In this document: piece after piece, positions 25,385 to 35,710 of the stretch
How the letters are laid out: each line of letters starts with the position of its first letter
Numbering within the stretch: position 1 is the stretch's first letter
Source: an uncultured Bacteroides sp.
Lineage (GTDB): Bacteria > Bacteroidota > Bacteroidia > Bacteroidales > Bacteroidaceae
Length of the DNA: 39,990 nucleotides
NCBI GenBank assembly: GCA_900551645.1
Contig: URWP01000002.1
Coordinates: 1 to 39,990 of the forward strand
Direction of reading: 5' to 3'
Position numbers and translations under genes: made by a program
Notes under the pieces: generated by a model
What the model was told of the DNA's origin: nothing
The model's database searches: none
The model's input: only the letters and a program-made list of their open reading frames with translations

Positions 25385-27148
25385 TTACCAGCCACTGTAT
25401 TCACTGCTGGCATCTGTCCAGCCTTCATTCTGAACCAAAGCTCCATTCGACAAAGAAACCTCTGTTTCAGGAATCTTAAAGAATCCGGCTGTAGCATTAT
25501 AACGGGCTGCATACCCACCGCTATGAGGAGTATTCTTAGCCGAAGAACCTAAATAATAAACCGGTTGATTCGTCTGTTTCTCAAGAGCTGCTGCCGCAAT
25601 GTGCCAACGACGGATATCGTTCCAACGAACACCTTCGAAAGCAAGTTCCCAACGACGCTCATTCTGTAAAGCAGTCAACGAATAAGCTCCAATCGGTGCA
25701 AGTCCCGCACGTGCCCGTACCCGGTTGATACCAGACACATCTTCCTTCAATTCTGACTGCATCAGCAATACATCCGCAAAACGAATCAGTACCAAGTCAT
25801 GAATATTACCCGTCTGCATCAGGTTGTCATTCTGCCAACCATTTTCTCCATACATCACATATTCAAAAACAGGTGCATACTGAGTTGTTCCACTATCATC
25901 CGTATATTTAGCAGTCACCGGTCCTTGTTTCTTTCCATAATAATCTGTTTCCTGAACAAAATCGGCCCATCCACCATAAGTATATGCAGGAAGATCTTTT
26001 ACATTCTGTACAGAAGCTTCACGACGCATATCACCAGATTCAGCAGCATTCCAATCATTCATAAGATTAGGAGCAACAGGTCCTGCTCCCCATCCCTGAC
26101 CGAACGGGAAAGTCTTTGCATAATCCTGACCGCCACGTACACCGAAATGCAGCGCATATCCGTTGGCATAACCGATGGTAGTCTGCCAGCTTGCCAGCTT
26201 ATTGAATTTGATAGCGAACATGGACTCCGGATTAACAGCTGCATCATCTTCTACCCATTTCAGACCTTGGCCTTTGGTATAGTCATAGTCTTCTACGGTG
26301 CAACGGTTTGTATAAGCCCACAGATTCCGGAAATCCGGTACCAACGAATAACCTGAGTTATTTACACAATCATCAATGTAAGAAATGACTTCCTGTTTGG
26401 TCAATGTCGTTCCATCAGGAAGAGCCACTTCGGTCAGCGGGTTATAAGTAGTACTGGTCAAAGCCGCCAGATCATCACCGTTTCCATACATACCGGTGTA
26501 AAATAACCAGGCGCGTCCCAACATAGCCTCAGCTGTATATTTATCTACATGGCCATCAGTCTTACGTACAGCAGGCATGTTTGCCGCAGCATCACGGAGA
26601 TCCATCAGGATTTGTCCCCACAACTCGGCAGCTGTAGGTTGAGTCGGTTCAGCTTCTTCGGTTGAAAGTACCAAAGGAACACGGCCGTACTGTGAAGCCA
26701 GTTCATAATAGAAGAAAGCACGCATAAATTTAGCTTCTCCAATCACCTGATTTCTTTCACCGTCTTCCAATGCCATATTCTCCACACCGGCCAACAAAGA
26801 ATTTGCCCGGTTAATACCTTGATAACGGTCACTCCAGAACTGATGAGTCATATTGGTCTGATAATTCAACAGCAAGTCCATAGCCTGCATCAGCTTATCA
26901 TTTGTACCACCTCCACCTAAATTATCATCACTGGCCAACATGGACAGATAGAAGAATGACATCTGAGGATTGGCACTTACTTGATTCAGGTTCTCATAGA
27001 TACCCGCCAGAGCCTGAGAAGCATCGTCTGAGGTTATCGGAAAATTTTCCGGCGTCTTTTCTACATAGTTCACAGCATCAAGGGTACACGAAGTGACTCC
27101 GCCCAATACGATAGCTGCCGCACCTAATATATTGATAAATTTTTTCAT
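25385..27148 (-). CDS. SusD/RagB family outer-membrane glycan-binding lipoprotein
   Basis: Lid-like surface lipoprotein that captures oligosaccharides and delivers them to the SusC channel. The 587-residue product has lipobox VTSC (Cys21) and the usual SusD helical TPR fold. FWSDRYQGINRANSLLAGVE, MRAFFYYELASQYGRVPLV and the C-terminal NERRWELAFEGVRWNDIRRW are family landmarks. It starts 14 bp after susC. The substrate, probably mannan fragments, is inferred from the surrounding enzymes. Confidence 0.97.
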   Translation of the reverse strand: MKKFINILGAAAIVLGGVTSCTLDAVNYVEKTPENFPITSDDASQALAGIYENLNQVSANPQMSFFYLSMLASDDNLGGGGTNDKLMQAMDLLLNYQTNMTHQFWSDRYQGINRANSLLAGVENMALEDGERNQVIGEAKFMRAFFYYELASQYGRVPLVLSTEEAEPTQPTAAELWGQILMDLRDAAANMPAVRKTDGHVDKYTAEAMLGRAWLFYTGMYGNGDDLAALTSTTYNPLTEVALPDGTTLTKQEVISYIDDCVNNSGYSLVPDFRNLWAYTNRCTVEDYDYTKGQGLKWVEDDAAVNPESMFAIKFNKLASWQTTIGYANGYALHFGVRGGQDYAKTFPFGQGWGAGPVAPNLMNDWNAAESGDMRREASVQNVKDLPAYTYGGWADFVQETDYYGKKQGPVTAKYTDDSGTTQYAPVFEYVMYGENGWQNDNLMQTGNIHDLVLIRFADVLLMQSELKEDVSGINRVRARAGLAPIGAYSLTALQNERRWELAFEGVRWNDIRRWHIAAAALEKQTNQPVYYLGSSAKNTPHSGGYAARYNATAGFFKIPETEVSLSNGALVQNEGWTDASSEYSGW

Positions 27149-27162
27149 TGTGTTTTTCCTAA

Positions 27163-30100
27163 TTAAAATTTAACATTTACACCAAACATATATGTTCTAG
27201 GCTGTGGATAGTTACCTACATCAACACCTGTAACCCATGGTTCCGCAGTGTTCAGTGCCATACCATTTTCTGGATCCATACCTGAATATCCAGTTATTGT
27301 AAACAGGTTCTGTGCACTGAAATAAACGCGAAGCTGTTGAAGCGGACAAGTTCTCCATAACCGTTTGATGTCATATCCGATTGTCAGGTTCTGCAAACGT
27401 ACATAATCCGCATTTTCTACATAGATATCGGATATATTCTGCCAGTTTGCACCTGCATTACCCGGAGTCAGCAACGGATAACGGTTTGAAGTACCTTCAC
27501 CATGCCAGTAATCGTAAACTTCTGATGTATAGTTTTCATACTGTCCATCTGTAAACTTACGATAAGAACGGGCAACCTGCTGTCCGAAGGCACCGTATGC
27601 AGAAATTGAAATATCAAATCCTTTATAAGCGGCATTCAAGTTCAAACCAACCGTCACATCCGGATGCGGATTTCCCAAATCAGTCTTATCATTCGTATCA
27701 ATTACTCCATCACCGTTTACATCTACAAACTTCAAATCACCGGGTTTAATGGAAGTACCTTGTAAAGAGTTGGCCGCATTACCGCCACAGTTCTTATCCA
27801 GATATGCCTGAACATCCTCCATGTTCTGCATAACACCTTCTGTCTTATATCCATAGAAATAACCGATAGGATGTCCCTCTTGCATACGGGCCATAAAGCC
27901 TGTATTCTGTGATAAGTTATCATTACCACCTTCTACATAACCTGAACCGTTATTCACTTCAGTCACTTCGTTCTTGTTATAAGACATGTTCACGTTTGCT
28001 CCATACGTAAAGTCATCACCCACCTGGTCGTTCCATCCCAAAGAGACTTCAATACCTTTATTTTCGATACTACCGGCATTGGCCGCTTTCGTAGTAAATC
28101 CGTTGATGGAAGATACAGGAACACTAATCAACAAATCCTTGGTTTTCTTGTTATACCAATCGAAAGTAAAACTCAATCTACCATTCAAGAAACGGGTATC
28201 GATACCGATATTGGTCTGTTCTGATGTTTCCCAAGTCAGTTCAGTGTTTGAAAGACGGGTAGGATAGCCTCCCTGTGTTCCGGAGTTCTTATCACTACCA
28301 AAAGGATATTGTCCTAAGTCACCGAATGAATAAGTAGCCAGATACTGGAATGCACCGATATTTTCATTACCGTTCTGGCCCCAGCTGGCACGTAATTTCA
28401 AGAAATCCAGCCAACTGGAAGTATTCTTCATGAATGATTCATTTGAGATGACCCATCCAGCAGAGAATGACGGGAAATATCCCCAACGATGTCCGTCCGC
28501 AAAGTTGGAAGAACCATCACCACGCATAATGGCTGTAAACATATATCTTTCCTTATAGTCATAGTTTACACGACCAAAATAAGAAAGGATAGAATGGTCA
28601 TTCACCGGATATCCACCTACTGTAGCCAAACCGGTACGGCCTGTAAAGTTGTCAAAGTATGCATGACCGAAATCTGAGAATACATTTCCTTTCGCCATAG
28701 CTTCCAGAGTCTCACCCATGTTATTACCTTCACGAGAGTATTCAGTACCTACCAACACGTCAAAGTGATGATCTTGAGCGACATCAAACTTATAATTCAA
28801 TGTATTGGTTACGCCCCAGTTCCATCCGATACTCATATTTTCAGACAACGTACTTTGGTCTGCAGCGTTTCCTTGGTCATTGATCTTATATTCTGAAGTA
28901 TAACCTTTCCAGATGCTGGAATATTGTTTATAGTATGCCTGAGAACGATAAATCAAATTTTTAATGGGCTGTATTTCAAAATAAGCGACAGCATTCAAGT
29001 TGAAATTCTTGCTCTTATTATTACCGCTCTGTGTATTCACGATTTCAGCAACCGGATTACTGGTATAGGAGTTATAGGCAAACCAGCCATCTGTTCCGGA
29101 ATTTTTCAGATCATCATACATGAAGTAATCGCCATTAGCATTATAGACAGGTACACAAGGATTGGCACGCAACATTGTCGAAATGGCGTTACTGTATTGA
29201 TTACCGATCTGAATACCTTGATTCTGCGCATGCTGATAATACAGGTTCTGACCGAACTTGATGACATCACGATCATCAGTCTTATAAAGGATGTGTTCTG
29301 AGTTCAATCGGAAGGTAAAACGACGATAATCTGATTTGGCGATTTTACCGATAATACCGTCCTGATACTGATAACCCACACCGGTAGAGAATTTTGACAG
29401 TTCAGAACCACCCGAAATATTCAAGGCATGAGAAGTAGTGATAGCATTATCATTGACAATCTGATCCAACCAGTTCGTACCCTCATTGGTTCCATTCTGA
29501 TAAGCAGCCAACAAATCAGCATCGATATACTTAGACCAGTCATAAGGGCTACCTCCGTTGTTGGATGAAACCTGATCCATCACAGCCATGTATTCTTTCG
29601 CATTCAGCAAGTCTGGTTTCTTGTACATATTCTGCCAGCCCACATTGGCATCGTATGTGACGGTCACTTTTCCGGCTTTACCCTGTTTGGTTGTAACCAT
29701 GATGACACCATTAGCAGCACGGGCACCATAGATTGCACAAGATGCGGCATCCTTCAATACGTCAATACGTTCGATATCAGCCGGGTTCAACGCATTGATA
29801 TCACCACCGGCTACCCCATCGATGATATAAAGCGGATTCGTAGAACTGTTTGTACCGGCACCACGGATACTGATTTTATAACCGTCACCCGGTTTACCGG
29901 AAGTTGCCTGGATATTGACACCTGGACTTTGGTTCTGTAATGCGCCAAGTGCACTGATTGTATTTCTCTTGGCTACATCATCTCCTTTCACTTCTACAGT
30001 AGCTCCGGTTACCAGTTTCTTTTTCTGTACACCATAACCTACCACCACAACTTCTTCCAAAGTCTCTGTATCTTCTTTCAGTACTACCTGGATAGACTTC

Positions 30101-30411
30101 TGATTGCCTACAGCTACTTCCTGCGTATTATAACCGATAAAGGAAACCTGTAGAACCGCATTAGGTGATACAGATAAGGTGAAATTACCATCAATATCGG
30201 TGATGGTACCGTTGGTTGTTCCCTTTTCCAGGATATTCGCGCCAATCACTGGAATACCATTGGAATCAACCACTGTTCCAGAAACAGATTTGGTTTGCTG
30301 GACGGAAAAGACTGTTTCCGTCGATGCTGCCCATACTTCTGGAGTACCTACTATCATTGCTGACAAGTAGGCTCCTGCAACAAATGCAGTTCTTCTAACA
30401 TGTTTATTCAT
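27163..30411 (-). CDS. SusC/RagA family TonB-dependent outer-membrane transporter
   Basis: 22-strand beta-barrel importer of oligosaccharides, energised by TonB. The 1082-residue protein has a signal peptide and a carboxypeptidase-like regulatory domain (~residues 43-115, with GTVVDSNGIPVIGANILEKGT). The conserved EEVVVVGYGVQKKKLVTGATV stretch starts the plug domain, which contains the SusC signature NPADIERIDVLKDAASCAIYGARAANGVI. The chain ends in VNVKF, a terminal aromatic residue as needed for barrel insertion. It is first in its operon and is preceded by the shared locus operator. Confidence 0.98.
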   Translation of the reverse strand: MNKHVRRTAFVAGAYLSAMIVGTPEVWAASTETVFSVQQTKSVSGTVVDSNGIPVIGANILEKGTTNGTITDIDGNFTLSVSPNAVLQVSFIGYNTQEVAVGNQKSIQVVLKEDTETLEEVVVVGYGVQKKKLVTGATVEVKGDDVAKRNTISALGALQNQSPGVNIQATSGKPGDGYKISIRGAGTNSSTNPLYIIDGVAGGDINALNPADIERIDVLKDAASCAIYGARAANGVIMVTTKQGKAGKVTVTYDANVGWQNMYKKPDLLNAKEYMAVMDQVSSNNGGSPYDWSKYIDADLLAAYQNGTNEGTNWLDQIVNDNAITTSHALNISGGSELSKFSTGVGYQYQDGIIGKIAKSDYRRFTFRLNSEHILYKTDDRDVIKFGQNLYYQHAQNQGIQIGNQYSNAISTMLRANPCVPVYNANGDYFMYDDLKNSGTDGWFAYNSYTSNPVAEIVNTQSGNNKSKNFNLNAVAYFEIQPIKNLIYRSQAYYKQYSSIWKGYTSEYKINDQGNAADQSTLSENMSIGWNWGVTNTLNYKFDVAQDHHFDVLVGTEYSREGNNMGETLEAMAKGNVFSDFGHAYFDNFTGRTGLATVGGYPVNDHSILSYFGRVNYDYKERYMFTAIMRGDGSSNFADGHRWGYFPSFSAGWVISNESFMKNTSSWLDFLKLRASWGQNGNENIGAFQYLATYSFGDLGQYPFGSDKNSGTQGGYPTRLSNTELTWETSEQTNIGIDTRFLNGRLSFTFDWYNKKTKDLLISVPVSSINGFTTKAANAGSIENKGIEVSLGWNDQVGDDFTYGANVNMSYNKNEVTEVNNGSGYVEGGNDNLSQNTGFMARMQEGHPIGYFYGYKTEGVMQNMEDVQAYLDKNCGGNAANSLQGTSIKPGDLKFVDVNGDGVIDTNDKTDLGNPHPDVTVGLNLNAAYKGFDISISAYGAFGQQVARSYRKFTDGQYENYTSEVYDYWHGEGTSNRYPLLTPGNAGANWQNISDIYVENADYVRLQNLTIGYDIKRLWRTCPLQQLRVYFSAQNLFTITGYSGMDPENGMALNTAEPWVTGVDVGNYPQPRTYMFGVNVKF

Positions 30412-30490
30412 AACATTATTTTTTAAAAGTTCTCAAGTTCTAATACAAAGCTTGTCTCATCAGATTTATTATAGTATTAAATTTACGTGA

Positions 30491-30537
30491 CAAAATTATA
30501 AAATATACACTACGCTTTATGATATGATTTTATCATA
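30491..30537 (-). promoter_or_regulatory. susC operon promoter with locus operator
   Basis: The minus-strand -7 box TAATTTTG (30498-30491) is preceded, at exactly 21 bp, by TATGATAAAATCATATCA (30537-30520). TTATGATA and TATCATAA form an 8-bp inverted repeat here. No -33 TTTG is present. Confidence 0.78.
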
Positions 30538-30625
30538 AATCAATACCACATGGAATCGACTATTTCTTACGGTGATTACCCATTCGCCGAGCCAATAAGT
30601 TTCCACCGGTTTCAGGACAAGCGTA

Positions 30626-31945
30626 TCATTCTGACAGATACTCGGCCGACAACCGTTGATTGACTTTCCGTACCAGATTGACAGTACTGTCATCTGACGA
30701 AAAAACGGAGTTCAATCCTTGCTGTTCCTGAGCCGGATCACCTGTATAATCATCTCCCGGAACCCAATACTCATGCATTGCTGAAGGAGTAGCTTGTCCT
30801 CCCCATCCCCAGAAGTTACATCCGGCAAAAAGACTGTTTGATGCAGCATGTTGGGCTATCAAATCGAATATATAGGTATAATATGCATTACGCGCCGTTA
30901 CAGGCGTCCCCTTCGCAAACAAGAAACCATCCCTCGGATAACCGAATTCTTCCAAGACCAAAGGTTTCTGATACTTTTTTGCTATAGCCAGATGCTCATC
31001 GATATAGGCTTTAGAGAACTGTTTGGCTCTATCCAGATTTTCTTGCAGACTATCTTTCCTGGCCCATCCCCAGTTATAAGGCCAGATGTGGATGTTCAGA
31101 TAATCAACATTTGCATCGGCATGTATCTGCTCAAACAAACTCATATCCATTTCACATCCCCATTTCCCTTCACTTCCTGTAGATACCAGATGATTTTTAT
31201 CCAACGATTTAATCAAGGCGGCCGCTTCACTCATCCAACGGGCAAAAGCAGCTTTATTCTTATCGGCAAACGCACGGGGTTCATTGCCTATCTGCCAAGA
31301 CATGATGGTCGGGTCATCCGTATATTTGATTTGAGTATAGCGGTTCGTACGAGTAATCACATCTTTCACATAGTTTGCATACAAAGCCTTTGCACTATCC
31401 GACTGCACAAACTGACCTACGTATTCCATATAGGCCTGATAACCGTCTGTAGCCGGGGCCGGGGGATTTCCATAACCTGCCCACTGCAGATATTGTCCAT
31501 ATCCTCCACTCCATTCCCACGAATTGTTCAGATAAAGTACAGCGAGCATTTTCCGTTTCCCCATCTCAGCCAACAAATAATCCAATCCGTCAAAGATTGT
31601 ATCATTATATACTCCAGGAGCAATTTGCAGAGTCGGCTCAACCTTTGCCGGAACTCCCCGTTTTCCATCGGAACCGACCAGGATACGCAGATTGTCTATA
31701 CCGATACTTTTCATCGAATCCAGCTCCTGACACAGGCGTTCCCGGTCTCCTCCCTGACCTTGCGAACCCAGGATGGCCCCATACCAGAAGTTCGTACCTA
31801 CATAATAATAGGGCTTTCCGGCACGGATAAACTGCCCGTTTTCAATCTTCACAAAGTCGGGAGCCGATTTGTCTTTTGTGGTTGTAGCACAGGATAAGAA
31901 AACAGCTGATACAGCCAACAGTAACATATAATTCCACTTTTTCAT
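30626..31945 (-). CDS. GH5 endo-beta-1,4-mannanase lipoprotein
   Basis: Endo-mannanase resembling subfamily GH5_7. The 439-residue product has lipobox FLSC (Cys19) and a TIM barrel. The acid/base is E222 in SWQIGNEPRAF and the nucleophile is E333 in LVLEEFGYPRDG. HIWPYNWGW and GGYGQYLQWAG hold the aromatic subsite residues. It probably cuts mannan at the cell surface or in the periplasm; the residues after Cys (ATTTKDK) do not decide between these. It is transcribed alone from its own promoter carrying the locus operator. Confidence 0.93.
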   Translation of the reverse strand: MKKWNYMLLLAVSAVFLSCATTTKDKSAPDFVKIENGQFIRAGKPYYYVGTNFWYGAILGSQGQGGDRERLCQELDSMKSIGIDNLRILVGSDGKRGVPAKVEPTLQIAPGVYNDTIFDGLDYLLAEMGKRKMLAVLYLNNSWEWSGGYGQYLQWAGYGNPPAPATDGYQAYMEYVGQFVQSDSAKALYANYVKDVITRTNRYTQIKYTDDPTIMSWQIGNEPRAFADKNKAAFARWMSEAAALIKSLDKNHLVSTGSEGKWGCEMDMSLFEQIHADANVDYLNIHIWPYNWGWARKDSLQENLDRAKQFSKAYIDEHLAIAKKYQKPLVLEEFGYPRDGFLFAKGTPVTARNAYYTYIFDLIAQHAASNSLFAGCNFWGWGGQATPSAMHEYWVPGDDYTGDPAQEQQGLNSVFSSDDSTVNLVRKVNQRLSAEYLSE

Positions 31946-31970
31946 AACCTATCAGATTTATATCACTGTA

Positions 31971-32017
31971 CAAAGTAAACATTAATGTAACACATCCTTT
32001 GATATGATTTTATCATA
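31971..32017 (-). promoter_or_regulatory. GH5 mannanase promoter with locus operator
   Basis: TATGATAAAATCATATCA (32017-32000 on the minus strand) is identical to the susC element over all 18 bp. It lies 21 bp before TTACTTTG (31978-31971), one mismatch from TAnnTTTG. With flanks it forms a palindrome of 8-bp arms (GATATGAT-AAA-ATCATATC). Confidence 0.75.
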
Positions 32018-32235
32018 TCCTCACCAACTGAATCCTTTGGGAAACCAAGTTATTCGAAAAAGGTCAATGTATCCATTTCATACCCTACCTTGTCCCAATA
32101 TATATTCGCGATTCATTTCAGCGAATCTACAAATCTTACAATAGATATAGGGGCATAATTTCTCTCAATCAGGCGTATCAAATGTTTCATTCAACAAACA
32201 AGGGGTACATTTTAAACATTCCCTCCCCTCCTCGG

Positions 32236-33129
32236 CTATATGACAATTCGTTTTTTCCGGTAATATTCCCTAAACTCTTTAGGTGAACAACCTTTTTTCT
32301 TCTTGAAAATCCGATTGAAATTCGAGAGATTATTGAATCCGCACTCGTAACAGATTTCAGCGATAGCCATAGTAGAATCCACCAACAGACGAGTAGCATG
32401 TCCCAAACGGATATCAATAATATAATCGGATAAACTTTTTCCTGTACGTAATTTAAAGAACCGACTGAATGAAACTTCAGTCATACCCACCATATTCGCT
32501 AAAGTTCCCAAACGAATCTCTTCCTGATAATGACGGTTTATATAATCCTGTACTTTCTGTACCCGACGACTGTCAGACTGCACCTCAATCCGGGCAAATG
32601 AAGAACTGGACAATGTACGGGCTTCCTTTGTAAACATAGACAGTTCATACAGAATTGTCATAAACTTACTGACAGCATAAAATCCTTTTGTTTCCGACAA
32701 TCCGTCTAACAAAGCATAAACCTTCATAATCGCCTTCAATGGGAAACATAATCCATTCTGCGCCTTTTCAAACATCTTCCGTACTTCATCGAACTGATTC
32801 GTCTCCAACAATCCTTTCATGAAATCGGAAGAAAACTGAATGGTAATTTCTCGGATGTTATCAGACTGGCAACTTCCCTGTTCCCAGACATGTTCCAAAT
32901 CCGGACTTGTAATCAAAACCAGATTATAGTTCTGGATAATTTCCGCCGAATCCCCTACGATACGTTGTACTCCTGCTGCGTTTTCTACAAAATTCAATTC
33001 GAATTCTTTATGGCAATGCATCGGGTAAGTAAACTCCGTCTTATTCCGATCGGCAATATAGAAGCAGTCCTTACCCGATAGCGGTGTGATTTCACGGATG
33101 ATGTGACCTTCCATTACAATTTTTCCCAT
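32236..33129 (-). CDS. AraC-family transcriptional regulator of the mannan locus
   Basis: Cytoplasmic DNA-binding regulator. The N-terminal half has a cupin-type sensor region (TYPMHCHKEFELNFVENA, then LVLITSPDLEHVWE). The C-terminal ~100 residues are a classic AraC double helix-turn-helix: IRLGTLANMVGMTEVSFSRFF, then IAEICYECGFNNLSNFNRIFKKKKGCSPKEFR. I take the ATG at 33129 (MGKIVMEGHI) because a -7 box (TAAGTTTG, 33167-33160) overlaps the longer start at 33162. It lies between the GH5 and GH2 genes and is the only regulator in the locus, so it is the natural candidate to bind the six shared operators. The inducer is unknown but is probably a mannooligosaccharide. Confidence 0.88.
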   Translation of the reverse strand: MGKIVMEGHIIREITPLSGKDCFYIADRNKTEFTYPMHCHKEFELNFVENAAGVQRIVGDSAEIIQNYNLVLITSPDLEHVWEQGSCQSDNIREITIQFSSDFMKGLLETNQFDEVRKMFEKAQNGLCFPLKAIMKVYALLDGLSETKGFYAVSKFMTILYELSMFTKEARTLSSSSFARIEVQSDSRRVQKVQDYINRHYQEEIRLGTLANMVGMTEVSFSRFFKLRTGKSLSDYIIDIRLGHATRLLVDSTMAIAEICYECGFNNLSNFNRIFKKKKGCSPKEFREYYRKKRIVI

Positions 33130-33159
33130 AGTATCCCGTAAGTTTAACAATGTAGTCAG

Positions 33160-33167
33160 CAAACTTA
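33160..33167 (-). promoter_or_regulatory. -7 box of the araC-type gene
   Basis: TAAGTTTG on the minus strand matches TAnnTTTG. A CTTTG lies 24 bp further upstream (33196-33192), slightly farther than the usual 19-21 bp. The locus operator is absent here. It places the transcription start downstream of the ATG at 33162, favouring the ATG at 33129. Confidence 0.45.
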
Positions 33168-33231
33168 AACAATATTTCTGATAATAGGCTACAAAGTTCT
33201 TATAAAATGCAAGGAAAAATGTAACTGTTTT

Positions 33232-35664
33232 TTAAGGTTTCAACTGTATGGTCACTTGTCCTTCTTTCAGATTTCCGGAACGTACCGTCAAGATAGCTTC
33301 TCCAGCTTCCCCTATACTTTGAAGCAACACCTGAGCCAAACCGTTGAATGTATCTACACTGAAAATACGTGCTTCAGCTTCTTCCGGACGTTCTTTCTCC
33401 TGAAAAGCCGGATTACCGTTGCCTACTCCTAATATCCGGACAGGACCTGCCACCTCCAGATTCAAAGACTCACAAGCTGTAGGCACAACCCGTCCTTTCT
33501 TATCAAGAATTTCTACACAAGCCACAGCGACATCCTTCTTATCCGCCCGAATTTCCAGACGGTCTACCGTAACCCGTATCTGTTGTCCTTCACCTGTTGT
33601 TTCTATTTCCTGTGTTATACAGCGTCGTCCGTTACGGTAACCGACCGCTTTAACCTTTCCAGGCTGATAAATCGCCTTCCAAGCTAGATGACCGTTTTTA
33701 GGCATCGGTTGCTTACCCAGATTCTTTCCGTTCACCAGCAGCTCTACTTCCTCACAGTTACTATACACCCAAACATCAATGCTATCACCTTCGTGTCCTT
33801 TCAGATTCCAATGTGGAAGGATATGAAGTACTGGTTCATCCGTCCACCAGGCCTTCAGGTAATAGGCCTCATCTTTCGGGAAACCGCAATAATCCAGAAT
33901 GCCGAATTGAGAACCTGTTGCCGGAAACTTCAACGGATTCGGTTCTCCCCGATAATCAAATCCCGTCCAATAAAACAATCCACCCAGCCATGGCCGTTCA
34001 TCATAGAATTTCCATCCCCGCTCGATACAGTTCAACAAACTGTCACTACCGTTAGGTATCCTGTTCAATGAAGCCATCCATCCCTTCTCTACCTCATTAA
34101 AATAGATGTTACGCGTTCCGCACCCGCTGGTTTCTTCTGTTCCTACAGCACAACGCTTCGGATAATTAGCCCGATGTTCGTCTACCGGATTCTGCAGGAT
34201 GTAGTTATAGCCAGCCACATCTGCCGGAACCAGCACTGTAGGTCCGCTACTGGAAGCCACTGTCATAAGACGCGTTGAATCCAACCGATGGCAGTACTCA
34301 CGCATGGAAGCCGCAATCCGTTCTCCTTTTTCATTCCATTCGATACCCCATTCCTCATTTCCAACACTCCATAAGATAATACTCGGATGATTCCGGTCTC
34401 GCTCTATCATCCGACCCAATACACCCAACTGATAAGGATTGACTCCCATCAGACGGTTTTCTGCGATTACCAGTATACCTTCACGGTCACAAGCATCCAA
34501 CATTTCGGGAGTCATGGGGTTATGCGAGGCCCGATAAGCATTACATCCAAACTTCTTCAACTGTTTCAAACGATACTCCTGCAAAGCATCCGGGATAGCG
34601 ACTCCTACTCCGGCATGATCCTGATGCATGTTCACCCCTTTCAGCTTCAACGGTTTTCCATTCAGAATAAATCCTTTGTCCGCATCGAAAACGGCCTGAC
34701 GGATTCCGAAAGGAGTCGTATAACTATCCACCAGATTTACTCCCTGATAAACCTCTGTCACCAACTGATAAAGGTATGGGCGGTCAACATCCCATAACTC
34801 CGGCGTATCAACCGTAAACTGTATAGTAGAAACAGATTGGGCCTTCGCCTGTAACGGCTGTTCCTCATTACCAACCGAAGCGATAACCCGTCCATCTGCC
34901 GTCTTCAGCAAATGATTCAGCCGGTAAGTCCCTTCTTTTATACCATCATTCACTACTGTGGTCTGCACAGAAACCTTTGCCTCATCCAAAGAAGCGGAGA
35001 GGTCACTGGACACAAAGGTTCCGAATGGAGCCACATGTACGGGTGCTGTCTTATTCAACCACACATGCCGATAAATACCGGCTCCCTCGTAAAACCAGCC
35101 CTCTTCCAGACTCGCGTCAACCCGGACTACTACCAGATTCTCTCCACCGTAATTCAGATAATCGGTGATGTCATACACCTGAGTCACGTAACCGCTAGGC
35201 TCTTCACCCAGGAAAAATCCGTTGACCCATATACGGGCATCCCGGAAAATACCATCGAACTGCAGATACAGATGTTTTCCGAAGTCAGAAGCAGGTATGG
35301 AAATTGTCTTCCGATACCACCCCACACTCGTTTCGGGATATTTATACCCTATTGTCTTATATCCATGACTGTGACTCGCCTCGGCCGCATAAGGAAGATC
35401 TACCACCCAGTCGTGAGGCAAATCGACCGTTTCCCAGGAGGATGCATCAAATTTTAAAGCATAAGGACCCTCGTTGTGAATAGAGGCTGCTTTCGTCAGA
35501 TAATTGAAATATTCTGTACCACATCCAAAATCCGATGCCGGACTGGAAGCATTTCCTAAAGCAAACTGCCACGCTTCATCCAGACAAATACGCTCACGCA
35601 TAGACTGGGCATGTATTCCCAAAGACAAACAACAAAGCCAAAAGAGCCAACAAACTTGTTTCAT
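33232..35664 (-). CDS. GH2 beta-galactosidase-like enzyme
   Basis: The 810-residue secreted glycosidase has a signal peptide (MKQVCWLFWLCCLSLGIHAQ), a GH2 sugar-binding domain (~60-205), an immunoglobulin-like domain (~215-320) and the catalytic barrel (~325-600). The acid/base is E437 in LWSVGNEEWG and the likely nucleophile is E510 in AVGTEETSG. A DUF4982-like domain follows (VWVYSNCEEVELLVNGKNLG, ~640-700), then a final GH2 beta domain. DUF4982-type GH2 proteins of Bacteroides are mostly beta-galactosidases, and beta-mannosidase motifs were not recognised. In this locus it could remove beta-galactose from decorated galactoglucomannan. Its own promoter has the locus operator. Confidence 0.85.
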   Translation of the reverse strand: MKQVCWLFWLCCLSLGIHAQSMRERICLDEAWQFALGNASSPASDFGCGTEYFNYLTKAASIHNEGPYALKFDASSWETVDLPHDWVVDLPYAAEASHSHGYKTIGYKYPETSVGWYRKTISIPASDFGKHLYLQFDGIFRDARIWVNGFFLGEEPSGYVTQVYDITDYLNYGGENLVVVRVDASLEEGWFYEGAGIYRHVWLNKTAPVHVAPFGTFVSSDLSASLDEAKVSVQTTVVNDGIKEGTYRLNHLLKTADGRVIASVGNEEQPLQAKAQSVSTIQFTVDTPELWDVDRPYLYQLVTEVYQGVNLVDSYTTPFGIRQAVFDADKGFILNGKPLKLKGVNMHQDHAGVGVAIPDALQEYRLKQLKKFGCNAYRASHNPMTPEMLDACDREGILVIAENRLMGVNPYQLGVLGRMIERDRNHPSIILWSVGNEEWGIEWNEKGERIAASMREYCHRLDSTRLMTVASSSGPTVLVPADVAGYNYILQNPVDEHRANYPKRCAVGTEETSGCGTRNIYFNEVEKGWMASLNRIPNGSDSLLNCIERGWKFYDERPWLGGLFYWTGFDYRGEPNPLKFPATGSQFGILDYCGFPKDEAYYLKAWWTDEPVLHILPHWNLKGHEGDSIDVWVYSNCEEVELLVNGKNLGKQPMPKNGHLAWKAIYQPGKVKAVGYRNGRRCITQEIETTGEGQQIRVTVDRLEIRADKKDVAVACVEILDKKGRVVPTACESLNLEVAGPVRILGVGNGNPAFQEKERPEEAEARIFSVDTFNGLAQVLLQSIGEAGEAILTVRSGNLKEGQVTIQLKP

Positions 35665-35710
35665 CAGATAGTTCGATTTAAAGGTTAATGAAGTTCATTT
35701 TATCGATGTG

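Noticed and set aside
30590..30648. GCCGAG/CTCGGC inverted repeat around the GH5 stop codon as terminator
   Set aside because: The loop is about 47 nt, the stem is 6 bp, it overlaps coding sequence and no T-run follows.
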